Shown here piece by piece: positions 46,172-56,318 of a stretch of DNA of 64,000 nt (the stretch's first letter is position 1; each line of letters begins with the position of its first letter). The notes under the pieces were generated by a model. That model saw nothing but the letters and a program-made list of their open reading frames with translations. It was not told where the DNA came from and did not search any database. The DNA comes from Shinella zoogloeoides (lineage in GTDB: Bacteria > Pseudomonadota > Alphaproteobacteria > Rhizobiales > Rhizobiaceae), in contig NZ_CP131131.1 in NCBI RefSeq assembly GCF_033705735.1, positions 248,001 to 312,000 of the forward strand. Reading direction: 5' to 3'. The position numbers and the translations under genes were made by a program.

Positions 46172-47059
46172 ATGAAACGTGGACGGCTGCCGCTGACGGC
46201 GCTGAGGAGCTTCGAGGCGGCGGGCCGGCTCGGCAGCTTCACGCTTGCCGCCGACGAGCTCGCGGTCTCGCAGGCCGCCGTCAGCCGGCAGGTCAAGGAA
46301 CTGGAGGCCGATCTCGGCAGGCCGCTCTTCGAGCGCCGCCATCGCGCCGTGCGCCTGACGCCGGCGGGGCAGGCGCTGCTTGCCGTCCTGTCGCGCGCCT
46401 TCGACGCCATCGACGCCAGCCTGTCGGAGGTCCGCGGCCGGCGCGGCGGCGGGCTGGTTGAGATCAGCGCCGAGCCGTCCTTCGCCGCCTGCTGGCTGGT
46501 GCCGCATCTCGACGATTTCCGCATGGGCCATCCGGAGATCGACGTGGCGGTCGATTCCGACATGCGGCTCATCGATTTCCGCACTCACGAGGCGGAGATC
46601 GCCGTGCGGCATGGATTGGATGCGAAGGCCTGGCCGCGCACCGAGGTCGACCACCTGGTCGACGTGGAACTCGTGCCGGTGATCGCGCCGGGCCTTCTTG
46701 CCGGGGGTCCCGCGATAAGGACGCCGGCCGATCTGCTCGCCCATACCCTGCTGCACGAGGAGAACCGCAGCGTCTGGGAGCGCTGGTTTGCCGCCGCCGG
46801 CCTGCCGGACGTAGCGCTCGGCCGCGCGCAGATCTTCGCGGAAGGCAATCTGGTGCTGCAGGCGGTGCTGCGCGGCCACGGTGTCGCGCTGGTCGACAGT
46901 TTCCTGGCCGCCGAGGACATCGCGGCCGGCCGCCTCGTCCAGCCCTTCGACCTGTCGATCCGCCACGGCGCCTACTGGCTGGTGGCGCGCAGCTTCAAGC
47001 GCCTCTCGCCTGAGGCGCGTGCCTTCCGCGACTGGCTGCTGCGGCGCATCGAAGCCTGA
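46172..47059 (+). CDS. LysR family transcriptional regulator (GcvA-like)
   Basis: A 295-residue LysR protein: winged HTH (LTALRSFEAAGRLGSFTLAADELAVSQAAVSRQVKELEADLGRPLF) and a periplasmic-binding-like effector domain. The start of the effector domain (EISAEPSFAACWLVPHLDDF) fits the GcvA-type branch. It is divergent from the 42-codon ORF; the 102-base gap holds an inverted pair CCTCAA (46126-46131) / TTGAGG (46159-46164), whose right arm covers the lysR Shine-Dalgarno. The target and ligand are unknown. Confidence 0.88.
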   Translation: MKRGRLPLTALRSFEAAGRLGSFTLAADELAVSQAAVSRQVKELEADLGRPLFERRHRAVRLTPAGQALLAVLSRAFDAIDASLSEVRGRRGGGLVEISAEPSFAACWLVPHLDDFRMGHPEIDVAVDSDMRLIDFRTHEAEIAVRHGLDAKAWPRTEVDHLVDVELVPVIAPGLLAGGPAIRTPADLLAHTLLHEENRSVWERWFAAAGLPDVALGRAQIFAEGNLVLQAVLRGHGVALVDSFLAAEDIAAGRLVQPFDLSIRHGAYWLVARSFKRLSPEARAFRDWLLRRIEA

Positions 47060-47062
47060 AAA

Positions 47063-48478
47063 TCAGGCCTTCGTGCCGCCGACGGTGATCTGGTCCATCC
47101 GCAGATGCGGCTGGCCGACGCCGACCGGCACCCACTGACCGGCCTTGCCGCAATTGCCGATGCCGGTGTCGAGCTTGGTGTCGTTGCCGATCATCGAGAC
47201 GCGGCGCATGGCGTCCGGCCCGTTGCCGATCAGCATGGCGCCCTTGACCGGCGCCGTCACCTTGCCGTTCTCGATGAGATAGGCCTCGGTGCAGCCGAAG
47301 ACGAACTTGCCCGAGGTGATGTCCACCTGCCCACCGCCGAAGGAGACGGCATAGAGGCCGTTCTTCACCGAAGCGATGATCTCCTCCGGCGTCCTGTCGC
47401 CGGAGAGCATGTAGGTGTTCGTCATGCGCGGCATCGGGCGGTAGGCATAGCCCTGGCGGCGGCCGTTGCCGGTCGCCTTCATGCCCATCAGGCGGGCGTT
47501 CTGCCGGTCCTGCATGTAGCCGACCAGCCTGCCGTCCTCGATCAGCACGTTATAGGCCGAGGGCGTGCCCTCGTCGTCGACGGTGATCGAGCCGCGGCGG
47601 TTGTCGATGGTGCCGTCGTCGACGACGGTGACGCCCTTTGCGGCGACCTGCTCGCCCATCAGCCCGGCAAAGGCCGAGGTCTTCTTGCGGTTGAAGTCGC
47701 CCTCCAGCCCGTGGCCGACGGCCTCGTGCAGCATGACGCCCGGCCAACCGTTGGAAAGAACCACGTCCATCGTGCCCGCGGGCGCCTCGACGGCCTCGAG
47801 ATTGACGAGCGCCTGGCGCAGCGCCTCGTCGGCGCCCGCGCGCCAGCTTTCGCCGGTGAGGAAGGCGTCGAAGGTCGTGCGCCCGCCGATGCCGTAGCCG
47901 CCTGTCTCCTGCCGGTCACCCTCGCCGACGACGACGGAAATGTTGACGCGGGTCATCGGGCGGACGTCCGTGACGCGGTGGCCGTCGGCGCGCAGGATAT
48001 TGACGACCTGCCAGCTCGCGGCGATGGAGGCCGTCACCTGCCGCACCTTCGGGTCCTTGCCGCGCAGATAGGCGTCGATCTCGGTCAGGAGCGCCACTTT
48101 CTGCTCGAAGGTCGGCGAGCCGATCGGATTGTCTTCCGTATAGAGCCGGCGATTGGTGCCGACGGGCGCGTCGGCATAATCGCCGGAATAGCCGCGCGTC
48201 ACTGCGCCGGCCGCATCCGCCGCGCGCTTCAGCGCCGAAAGCGCCATCTCGCCCGAATGGGCATAACCGACCGCCTCGCCCGCGACGGCGCGCAGGCCAA
48301 ATCCCTGGTCCGTGTTGAAGCTGCCGCCCTTCAGGCGGCCATTATCGAAGGAGAGCGATTCGGCCTGCGCATGTTCGAGGAACAGTTCGCCGTCGTCCGC
48401 TCCTTTCAGCGTCTCCCGCAGCACCGCCTGAACGGACGCCTCGTCGGCATCGAAGAGGGAAAGAAGGTCGGTGTTCAT
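47063..48478 (-). CDS. tldD: Metalloprotease TldD
   Basis: A 471-residue TldD/PmbA family protein. The zinc motif HEAVGHGLEGD (about 252-262, HExxxH) is intact, with DDEGTPSAYNVLIEDGRLVGY and the C-terminal GNCGKAGQWVPVG. TldD with TldE/PmbA forms a heterodimeric peptidase that degrades unfolded peptides and matures some RiPPs. The partner gene is not in the window. The stop converges on lysR with 3 bases between. It is followed upstream by ialB on the same strand. Confidence 0.92.
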   Translation of the reverse strand: MNTDLLSLFDADEASVQAVLRETLKGADDGELFLEHAQAESLSFDNGRLKGGSFNTDQGFGLRAVAGEAVGYAHSGEMALSALKRAADAAGAVTRGYSGDYADAPVGTNRRLYTEDNPIGSPTFEQKVALLTEIDAYLRGKDPKVRQVTASIAASWQVVNILRADGHRVTDVRPMTRVNISVVVGEGDRQETGGYGIGGRTTFDAFLTGESWRAGADEALRQALVNLEAVEAPAGTMDVVLSNGWPGVMLHEAVGHGLEGDFNRKKTSAFAGLMGEQVAAKGVTVVDDGTIDNRRGSITVDDEGTPSAYNVLIEDGRLVGYMQDRQNARLMGMKATGNGRRQGYAYRPMPRMTNTYMLSGDRTPEEIIASVKNGLYAVSFGGGQVDITSGKFVFGCTEAYLIENGKVTAPVKGAMLIGNGPDAMRRVSMIGNDTKLDTGIGNCGKAGQWVPVGVGQPHLRMDQITVGGTKA

Positions 48479-48556
48479 GGGCGGCTCCGCAGGCTCTTGA
48501 ATACGGGGTTCATGTAAGTTCCCCGGCGGCGGGCGGCAAGCCCGCCGGTGCGCCTC

Positions 48557-49087
48557 TTACGGCAGCGCGTCGTAGCCTTCGCCGAAACCCTTGAGGTCGA
48601 CGGGGATGCCGATGCCCTCTTCCGGCGACTGGAAGACGATGAAAGTGGCCGTCGCGCCGGAGCGGAAGGTCTTCAGGAGCTCGTCCTCCAGCACGACTTC
48701 GGCATAGCAGCCGTCGGAGAAGCAGCGCACGAAATAGGCGCGGCCGATATCCTTGCCGTCGACATTGAGGCCGAGGCCGTTCGGCAGCAGGACGCCGAGC
48801 GGGGCGAGCACGCGCAGGATCTTCGCCTTGCGGTCGGCGGTCTTGAGCACGACCACTGAAAGGCCGAGCTCGGGCCGGTCCTCGGCAAGCACGTTCTGCA
48901 TCAGGGCGCATTGTTCACCGGAGGCGCCGGCCGGCTGATCGCAGACGATCGACCAGGCGCCATGGTTCGATTTCACCGTGCCGGGCTGCTGGGCCGCCGC
49001 AAGGGACGGGAGCGCTGCGGCGCCGAGCCCCAGAACGGCAGCTCCAAGTGCCGCCCGGGACAGCCGGGAAAGGGAAGCAAAACCCAT
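48557..49087 (-). CDS. Invasion associated locus B family protein
   Basis: A 176-residue exported protein of the IalB family: signal peptide (hydrophobic about 10-33, AQQ cleavage), NHGAWSIVCDQPAG with a paired cysteine near residue 70, and YFVRCFSDGCYAEVVLEDELL near the middle. IalB was named from Bartonella, but the family is widespread in free-living rhizobia and is not in itself a virulence sign. ATG 49087 follows GAGG. It precedes tldD by 78 bases. The 5' side faces ctaC across a 392-base gap. Confidence 0.85.
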   Translation of the reverse strand: MGFASLSRLSRAALGAAVLGLGAAALPSLAAAQQPGTVKSNHGAWSIVCDQPAGASGEQCALMQNVLAEDRPELGLSVVVLKTADRKAKILRVLAPLGVLLPNGLGLNVDGKDIGRAYFVRCFSDGCYAEVVLEDELLKTFRSGATATFIVFQSPEEGIGIPVDLKGFGEGYDALP

Positions 49088-49479
49088 GAAAACCTCGGAA
49101 TCTCGAATCAATCGCGGTATCTTTGAATAGGCGGCGGGGAAATGAAAAGCCCCGGCCGCTCATTTCCGATTGATTGAAGGCGGAAATTGGACGGCGAACA
49201 GGCGGGACGACGATACTTTATATATAACCCGCGTGCACTGCGGTGCGCGGCAGGCGGGCAGGGCGCTTCGGCTCGCCGCGGTCAAACCTTTCATGCTATA
49301 GGGAATTATGAAGAAACTGTGGGGAGTCGCCCCGGGCTTTTGCTTTTGCGCAAAAATGCCGCACGGGGTGTCCCCCATGGCTGTTGCGGCGAGCATGAAA
49401 CTATGATTTTAAGCACTCAGTATAGCAGGGATTCTGCGCGTCTGTTTGATCCCAATCAAACGCCTTGGGGAGATACGTT
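49088..49479. other. Intergenic region between ialB and ctaC (392 bases)
   Basis: It holds the divergent promoters of ialB and the cytochrome oxidase operon. A strongly AT-rich stretch lies near 49216-49229, and a TTTTGCGCAAAA palindrome at 49344-49355. A 32-codon ORF (49308-49406, starting MKKLWGVAPG) with GGGA upstream is possible but unsupported. The FNR-type box is at its downstream end. No RNA gene was recognised. Confidence 0.5.
49446..49459. promoter_or_regulatory. FNR/FixK-type box upstream of ctaC
   Basis: TTGATCCCAATCAA matches the TTGAT-N4-ATCAA consensus perfectly. It lies 20 bases before the ctaC start codon, where a bound regulator would block rather than help transcription. 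This suggests oxygen-linked repression of the low-affinity oxidase under micro-oxic conditions. Confidence 0.65.
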
Positions 49480-50364
49480 GTGAAAAACAAAGCTTTTGCA
49501 GTTCTGGCCGCCATCGGCTGTCTGCTCTTTGCTTCGACCGCCTTCGCTGACCAGCCGATGCCGTGGCAGAAGGGTCTTCAGCCCGCCGCGACCTCGATCA
49601 TGGAAGAGGTTCGCTGGTTCGAGCAGTACACACTCTGGTTCATCGTCCCGATCACCCTGTTCGTTCTGTTTCTCCTCGTCCTCATCGTCGTGAAATTCCG
49701 CGAAAGCGCGAATCCCGTCCCGTCCAAGACCAGCCACAACACGGCGATCGAAGTTGTCTGGACGCTCGGCCCGGTCATCGTTCTCCTGTTCCTCGCCGTT
49801 CCTTCCTTCCAGCTTCTGACCAAGCAGCTCGCTCCGACGGAAGAGCCGGAAATGACCATCAAGGCCACCGGCTATCAGTGGTACTGGGGCTACGAGTACC
49901 AGACGGGCGACAATCCGCTTTCCTTCGACAGCCTGCTGATGGCCGACGCCGACCGCGCCGCCGCCGGCAAGGAAGACAAGGCGGTCTATCCGCGCCTCCT
50001 GACCGTCGACAACGAGCTCGTCGTCCCGGTCGGCAAGCATGTCCGTCTTCTCGTCACCGCCGCCGACGTGATCCATGCCTTCGCCATGCCGTCCTTCGGC
50101 ATCAAGATCGACGCCGTTCCGGGCCGTCTCAACGAGACCTGGTTCAAGGCCGATCGTGAAGGCCTGTTCTACGGCCAGTGTTCCGAGCTCTGCGGCAAGG
50201 ACCACGCGTTCATGCCGATCGCCATCCGCGTCGTCTCGCAGGAAAAGTTCGATACCTGGCTTGCCGCCGCCGCGACGAATGTCGGCGATGCAAACAAGGC
50301 CCTGATGGCGTCTGTCGATGGTGCGGCCAAGTCCGTCACCGTCGCCGAAAACGCCGCGCAGTAA
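49480..50364 (+). CDS. ctaC: Cytochrome c oxidase subunit II
   Basis: A 294-residue aa3-type oxidase subunit II. Signal peptide (AFAVLAAIGCLLFASTAFA), two TM helices (IVPITLFVLFLLVLIVV; VIVLLFLAVPSF), the aromatic electron-entry patch YQWYWGYEYQ, and the CuA ligands in CSELCGKDHAFM. It accepts electrons from cytochrome c. I choose the GTG at 49480 (KNKAFAVLAAIG), with GGGGAG 7 bases upstream; the TTG 15 bases earlier is too close to that site. First gene of the oxidase operon. Confidence 0.96.
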   Translation: MKNKAFAVLAAIGCLLFASTAFADQPMPWQKGLQPAATSIMEEVRWFEQYTLWFIVPITLFVLFLLVLIVVKFRESANPVPSKTSHNTAIEVVWTLGPVIVLLFLAVPSFQLLTKQLAPTEEPEMTIKATGYQWYWGYEYQTGDNPLSFDSLLMADADRAAAGKEDKAVYPRLLTVDNELVVPVGKHVRLLVTAADVIHAFAMPSFGIKIDAVPGRLNETWFKADREGLFYGQCSELCGKDHAFMPIAIRVVSQEKFDTWLAAAATNVGDANKALMASVDGAAKSVTVAENAAQ

Positions 50365-50370
50365 TACTAG

Positions 50371-52050
<1,680 letters not shown>

Positions 52051-52157
52051 GGTCTTGCAAGATCGAGGCCGCCGGCGACGGCGGCCTCAAGACTGGCAGA
52101 ACATGCGAATGCCGACGGAGGTCGGCGGGTCGTTTGGCAGCAACCGACACCCCATAC

Positions 52158-52257
52158 TCCATCATCCTCGGGCTGGCCCGGGGATCCATGCCACCTCTCC
52201 GGCGTGCCGTGGGGGTGGATCCTCGGGTCAAGCCCGAGGATGACGACAGAGAGGGAG
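52158..52257. repeat. Interspersed palindromic repeat, family C
   Basis: Left half ATCATCCTCGGGCTGGCCCG; right half GGATCCTCGGGTCAAGCCCG AGGATGACGACAGAGAGG, with an 8-bp hairpin TCCTCGGG/CCCGAGGA. The 3' half matches 25641-25675. It lies in the 256-base gap between ctaD and ctaB, inside the operon. Confidence 0.8.
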
Positions 52258-52306
52258 GGCCGGCAGGCCAGCGCTCTTGCGGACAACGGAACGAGACGGA
52301 AAGAAC

Positions 52307-53251
52307 ATGGCGGTCATCGAGCATCACGAAACGATCCCGGGCGGCGGCGAGGTCTATCTCTCCGAAGCGTCCCCGCGCGATTTCTTCGAACTGCTGAAGC
52401 CGCGCGTCATGTCGCTGGTCGTCTTCACGGCCCTTGCCGGCCTCGTCGTTGCGCCCGGCACGATCAATCCGTTCATCGGCGCGATAGCGATCCTCTGTAT
52501 TGCCGTGGGCGCCGGTGCTTCCGGTGCCCTCAACATGTGGTACGACGCGGATATCGATGCGGTCATGACCCGCACCGCCAAGCGTCCCATTCCCTCGGGC
52601 CGTATCCGCCCGCAGGAGGCGCTCGCCTTCGGCCTGACGCTCTCGGCCTTCTCGGTCGCCATTCTCGGCCTCGTGGTCAACTGGCTTTCGGCGGGCCTGC
52701 TCGCCTTCACCATCTTCTTCTACGCTGTCATCTACACGATGTGGCTGAAGCGCTCGACGCCGCAGAACATTGTCATCGGCGGCGCGGCCGGCGCCTTCCC
52801 TCCGATGATCGGCTGGGCCTGTGTCACCGGCGGCGTCTCCATCGAGAGCGTCGTCCTCTTCCTCATCACCTTCCTGTGGACCCCGGCGCATTTCTGGGCG
52901 CTTGCGCTGTTCAAGATGCGCGACTACGACGCCGTCGGCGTGCCGATGCTGCCGAATGTTGCCGGCGAGGCCACCACGAAGGTCCAGATTCTCGTCTATG
53001 CGGTGCTGACCGCCGCCATCGCGGTCGTGCCGAGCGTCCTCGGTTTCGCGAGCCTCGGCTATGGTCTCTTTGCCGCAGCCCTCGGCCTCGGCTTCGTATG
53101 GTATTCTGTCGGCGTGTTGCGCATGCCGGAGGGCGACCGCGCGATGGTTCCGGCCAAGAAGCTCTTCGCCTTCTCCATCGTCTACCTGTTCGCGGTCTTC
53201 TCCGGTCTGATGCTCGACCACCTGATCGCCTCGTTCGGATGGGTATTGTAA
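52307..53251 (+). CDS. ctaB: Protoheme IX farnesyltransferase (heme O synthase)
   Basis: A 314-residue UbiA-family prenyltransferase with about nine TM helices. The conserved prenyl-diphosphate sites are [21 protein letters not shown] (the NxxxDxxxD motif) and [15 protein letters not shown]. It farnesylates heme b to heme O for the oxidase; the farnesyl donor derives from the MEP pathway genes in this window. The stop TAA overlaps the ATG of coxF by one base. GGAAAG precedes ATG 52307. Confidence 0.95.
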   Translation: MAVIEHHETIPGGGEVYLSEASPRDFFELLKPRVMSLVVFTALAGLVVAPGTINPFIGAIAILCIAVGAGASGALNMWYDADIDAVMTRTAKRPIPSGRIRPQEALAFGLTLSAFSVAILGLVVNWLSAGLLAFTIFFYAVIYTMWLKRSTPQNIVIGGAAGAFPPMIGWACVTGGVSIESVVLFLITFLWTPAHFWALALFKMRDYDAVGVPMLPNVAGEATTKVQILVYAVLTAAIAVVPSVLGFASLGYGLFAAALGLGFVWYSVGVLRMPEGDRAMVPAKKLFAFSIVYLFAVFSGLMLDHLIASFGWVL

Positions 53252-53391
53252 TGGAAACGATAAATCTCACGGAAAGCCAGAAGAAGGCCCGTCGCGGCCG
53301 CAACATCGCGCTCGGCGCGGTGCTCCTGGGTCTCGTCGTGCTTTTCTACATCGTCACGCTGGTGAAATTCGGCGGCGGAATGGTGGGCTGA
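53251..53391 (+). CDS. coxF: Small cytochrome oxidase-associated membrane protein (CoxF type)
   Basis: A 46-residue protein, [22 protein letters not shown] and onward, with a basic N-terminus and one TM helix ([19 protein letters not shown]). Its start overlaps the ctaB stop by one base, and ctaG starts 3 bases after its stop, so it is tightly held in the operon. Its place and length match the small CoxF/CtaF-like proteins between ctaB and ctaG in alphaproteobacteria. It may help oxidase assembly; the function is not established. Confidence 0.8.
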   Translation: METINLTESQKKARRGRNIALGAVLLGLVVLFYIVTLVKFGGGMVG

Positions 53392-53393
53392 GC

Positions 53394-53999
53394 ATGAGCG
53401 AGATGAAGAAGACCGAAAAGAGCAGGCTGGGCAATGGCGCCATCGTCGCCATCTGCTGTTCCTTCGTCATCGGCATGGTCGGTGCGGCCTATGCCGCCGT
53501 GCCGCTCTACGAAATGTTCTGCAAGGTGACGGGCTACGGCGGTACGACGCAGCGCGTCGAGCAGGCGTCCGACGTCATTCTCGACAAGAAGATCAAGGTG
53601 CGCTTCGACGCCAATGTCGGCCCGGGCCTGCCCTGGACCTTCGAGCCGGTGCAGCGCGAGGTCGAGATCAGGATCGGCGAGACCGTGCAGATCCTCTACA
53701 AGGCCCGCAACAACAGCTCCAAGGCGACGACCGGCCAGGCGACGTTCAACGTCACGCCAGAGGCGACCGGCGCCTACTTCAACAAGGTCCAGTGCTTCTG
53801 CTTCACCGAGACGACGCTGAAGCCGGGAGAGGAAATGGAAATGCCCGTCGTCTTCTTCGTCGATCCCGAGATCGTCGGTCCGGTCGAGACGAAGGGCGTC
53901 CACACGATCACGCTGTCCTATACCTTCTATCCGCGAGAGGCGTCGAAACCGGTGGTTTCGGCTGTGGACGTGAAGGCGGACAACGCGAACAAGCTTTGA
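53394..53999 (+). CDS. ctaG: Cytochrome c oxidase assembly protein CtaG (Cox11)
   Basis: A 201-residue copper chaperone with an N-terminal TM helix ([22 protein letters not shown]) and the periplasmic Cox11 domain. The copper-binding CFCF motif is in [13 protein letters not shown]; the Cys of [12 protein letters not shown] is also conserved. It inserts CuB into subunit I. It starts 3 bases after coxF and is followed by ctaE. Confidence 0.95.
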   Translation: MSEMKKTEKSRLGNGAIVAICCSFVIGMVGAAYAAVPLYEMFCKVTGYGGTTQRVEQASDVILDKKIKVRFDANVGPGLPWTFEPVQREVEIRIGETVQILYKARNNSSKATTGQATFNVTPEATGAYFNKVQCFCFTETTLKPGEEMEMPVVFFVDPEIVGPVETKGVHTITLSYTFYPREASKPVVSAVDVKADNANKL

Positions 54000-54058
54000 A
54001 ATATATGCGTTTCCGGCTATGCCGGGAACGGAACGCGATACATTCGGGGATAAGTCAC

Positions 54059-54937
54059 ATGGCCGATGCGCATCAGAAGAAACACGACTACCACATCATC
54101 GACCCGAGCCCGTGGCCGCTGCTCGCCTCCATCGGCGCCTTCGTCATGGCTTTCGGCGGCATCGCCTACATGCGTTACCTGTCGGGCGGCGCCTTCCACA
54201 TGTTCGGCATGGACCTCGCCACGCCGTGGGTCTTCTTCATCGGCTTGCTGATCACGCTCTACACCATGTACGGCTGGTGGGCGGACACGGTGAAGGAAGC
54301 GCATGAGGGCCACCATACCCGCGTCGTCTCGCTGCACCTGCGCTACGGCATGATCATGTTCATCGCTTCGGAAGTGATGTTCTTCGTCGCCTGGTTCTGG
54401 GTCTTCTTCGACGCCAGCCTCTTCCCCGGCGAGCCGATCCAGGCCGCCCGCACCGCCTATACCGGCGGCGTCTGGCCGCCGAAGGGCATCGAGGTCCTCG
54501 ATCCCTGGCACCTGCCGCTCTACAACACCATCATCCTGCTGCTGTCGGGCACCTGCGTGACCTGGGCGCACCATGCGCTGCTGCACAACGACCGCAAGGG
54601 CCTCGTCAACGGCCTTGCGCTGACGGTCGCCCTCGGCGTGCTGTTCTCGGCCGTGCAGGCCTACGAATATGCCCACGCGCCCTTCGCCTTCAAGGATTCG
54701 ATCTACGGCGCGACCTTCTTCATGGCGACCGGCTTCCACGGCTTCCACGTCCTGGTCGGCACGATCTTCCTGATCGTCTGCCTCATCCGCGCCATGCGCG
54801 GCGACTTCACGCCGAAGCAGCACTTCGGCTTCGAGGCGGCCGCCTGGTACTGGCACTTCGTCGACGTCGTCTGGCTCTTCCTGTTCTTCTCCATCTACAT
54901 CTGGGGTGGCTGGGGCGCCCCGCTCGCCCACGGCTGA
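54059..54937 (+). CDS. ctaE: Cytochrome c oxidase subunit III
   Basis: A 292-residue membrane protein with seven TM helices. The family segments [52 protein letters not shown] and [20 protein letters not shown] are present. It stabilises the oxidase and supports proton uptake in the aa3 complex. The ATG at 54059 has GGGGA upstream, 59 bases after ctaG. A terminator follows. Confidence 0.96.
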   Translation: MADAHQKKHDYHIIDPSPWPLLASIGAFVMAFGGIAYMRYLSGGAFHMFGMDLATPWVFFIGLLITLYTMYGWWADTVKEAHEGHHTRVVSLHLRYGMIMFIASEVMFFVAWFWVFFDASLFPGEPIQAARTAYTGGVWPPKGIEVLDPWHLPLYNTIILLLSGTCVTWAHHALLHNDRKGLVNGLALTVALGVLFSAVQAYEYAHAPFAFKDSIYGATFFMATGFHGFHVLVGTIFLIVCLIRAMRGDFTPKQHFGFEAAAWYWHFVDVVWLFLFFSIYIWGGWGAPLAHG

Positions 54938-54959
54938 GCGGACGAAACGCAACGACACG

Positions 54960-54990
54960 AACGGCCGCAGCGATGCGGCCGTTTCTCTTT
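54960..54990 (+). terminator. Rho-independent terminator of the oxidase operon
   Basis: A 10-bp stem AACGGCCGCA / TGCGGCCGTT with a GCGA tetraloop is followed by TCTCTTT. It lies 22 bases after ctaE. DUF983 and surf1 continue on the same strand beyond it, so some read-through or a separate promoter is needed. Confidence 0.85.
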
Positions 54991-55092
54991 CAGGCGTCTT
55001 TGTCGCGGGCTTTCGATTGGACGGGGCGGATGCTGGCGATTATAGGTGGTGCCCGGCCTTCACGCGACCGGTCTACGAAACGGAATTTCACC

Positions 55093-55476
55093 ATGGACGA
55101 AGACAAGGCACTCTATCCGCCCATCGATCCCTTCAGTGCCGGGGCGCGCGGCCGCTGCCCGCGCTGCGGCGAGGGCAAGCTCTTCGACGGGCTGCTGAAG
55201 GTCCGGCCGGCCTGCACCAATTGCGGGCTCGACTACTCCTTCGCCGATTCGGGTGACGGGCCGGTCGTCTTCGTGCTGCTCATCGTCGGCTTCGTCGTGG
55301 TGGGCGCGGCGCTCTGGATGGAGGTCAATTACAACCCGCCGCTCTGGGTGCATTTCCTGCTCTGGATCCCGCTCGTCATCGGCCTCGGCCTCTGGCTGAC
55401 GCGCATCCTCAAGGGCCTGCTGATCACCCTGCAATACCGCAACAATGCGCGGCCGGGCGAGATCGACCGTGGCTGA
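55093..55476 (+). CDS. DUF983 domain-containing protein
   Basis: A 127-residue protein with an N-terminal zinc-ribbon-like region (RCPRCGEGKLFDGLLKVRPACTNCGLDY, four cysteines) and two TM helices (about 55-75 and 84-104). DUF983 genes regularly occur in cytochrome oxidase clusters, so a role in assembly is plausible but unproven. ATG 55093 (MDEDKALYPPIDPF) was preferred over an upstream in-frame ATG. It overlaps the surf1 start by 8 bases. Confidence 0.85.
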   Translation: MDEDKALYPPIDPFSAGARGRCPRCGEGKLFDGLLKVRPACTNCGLDYSFADSGDGPVVFVLLIVGFVVVGAALWMEVNYNPPLWVHFLLWIPLVIGLGLWLTRILKGLLITLQYRNNARPGEIDRG

Positions 55477-56230
55477 GGTGCCGGCAGGCCGCGCGCCGCG
55501 CATGGGCAGGGCCAAGACGGTCGTGACGTGGATCGCCTTCTTCGTCGCGCTCGCCATCCTGCTCTCGCTCGGCACCTGGCAGGTCCAGCGGCTCTACTGG
55601 AAGGAAGCGCTGCTCGCCGATATCGCCGAGCGTCGCGTCGCCGCCCCCGTGCCGCTTGCCGATATCGAGGCGATGGCGGCAAGGGGCGAGGATATCGAAT
55701 ACCGCCCGGTCACTGTCTCCGGCGTCTTCGCCAACAACCGGGAGCGCCATTTCTTCGCCACCTGGCATGGCCAAACGGGCTATTACATCTATACGCCGCT
55801 GCAGCTTGCCGACGGCCGCTTCCTGTTCGTCAACCGCGGCTTCGTGCCCTACGAGGCGAAGGAGCCGGAAATGCGCAAGCAGGGCCAGCTTACCGGCGAG
55901 CAGACCGTCACCGGCCTTGCCCGTGCCCGCCTTGCCGAAAAGCCGTCCTCCATCGTGCCGGACAATGATATTGCCAAGAACATCTTCTACTGGAAGGACC
56001 TCGATGCCATGGCATCGAGCACCGGCATTGCCGCGGACAGGCTGGTGCCCTTCTTCGTCGATGCGGGCGATGCGCCGAACCCGAAGGGCCTGCCGATCGG
56101 CGGCGTCACCCAGTTCGACCTGCCGAACAACCACCTGCAATATGCCGTCACCTGGTACGGTCTGGCCGCGGCGCTGGTGGGCGTGGCGCTCTATGCCCTG
56201 TTCCGCCGGAAGGGCGATCCGGCGCCCTGA
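55469..56230 (+). CDS. SURF1 family cytochrome oxidase biogenesis protein
   Basis: A 253-residue SURF1/Shy1 protein with TM helices near each end (VVTWIAFFVALAILLSLGTWQ; VTWYGLAAALVGVALYALF) and the conserved LGTWQVQRLYWKEALL and FVNRGFVPYEAK segments. It helps heme a insertion into subunit I. I placed the start at GTG 55469, overlapping the DUF983 stop; ATG 55502 (MGRAKTVV) is an equally reasonable start, and the choice affects only about 11 residues. Confidence 0.88.
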   Translation: MAEVPAGRAPRMGRAKTVVTWIAFFVALAILLSLGTWQVQRLYWKEALLADIAERRVAAPVPLADIEAMAARGEDIEYRPVTVSGVFANNRERHFFATWHGQTGYYIYTPLQLADGRFLFVNRGFVPYEAKEPEMRKQGQLTGEQTVTGLARARLAEKPSSIVPDNDIAKNIFYWKDLDAMASSTGIAADRLVPFFVDAGDAPNPKGLPIGGVTQFDLPNNHLQYAVTWYGLAAALVGVALYALFRRKGDPAP

Positions 56231-56318
56231 AAGTGCCGCCTGAAGCTGTTTTCCCTTGGCGCGGCGGCCTGCGACGGCCTATATGGGCGCAAGGCCCCGT
56301 CCCATTTCCGGATAACCG

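Noticed and set aside
48557..49087. Virulence factor call from the IalB name
   Set aside because: The IalB family is common in free-living and symbiotic rhizobia; nothing else here suggests a pathogenicity island.
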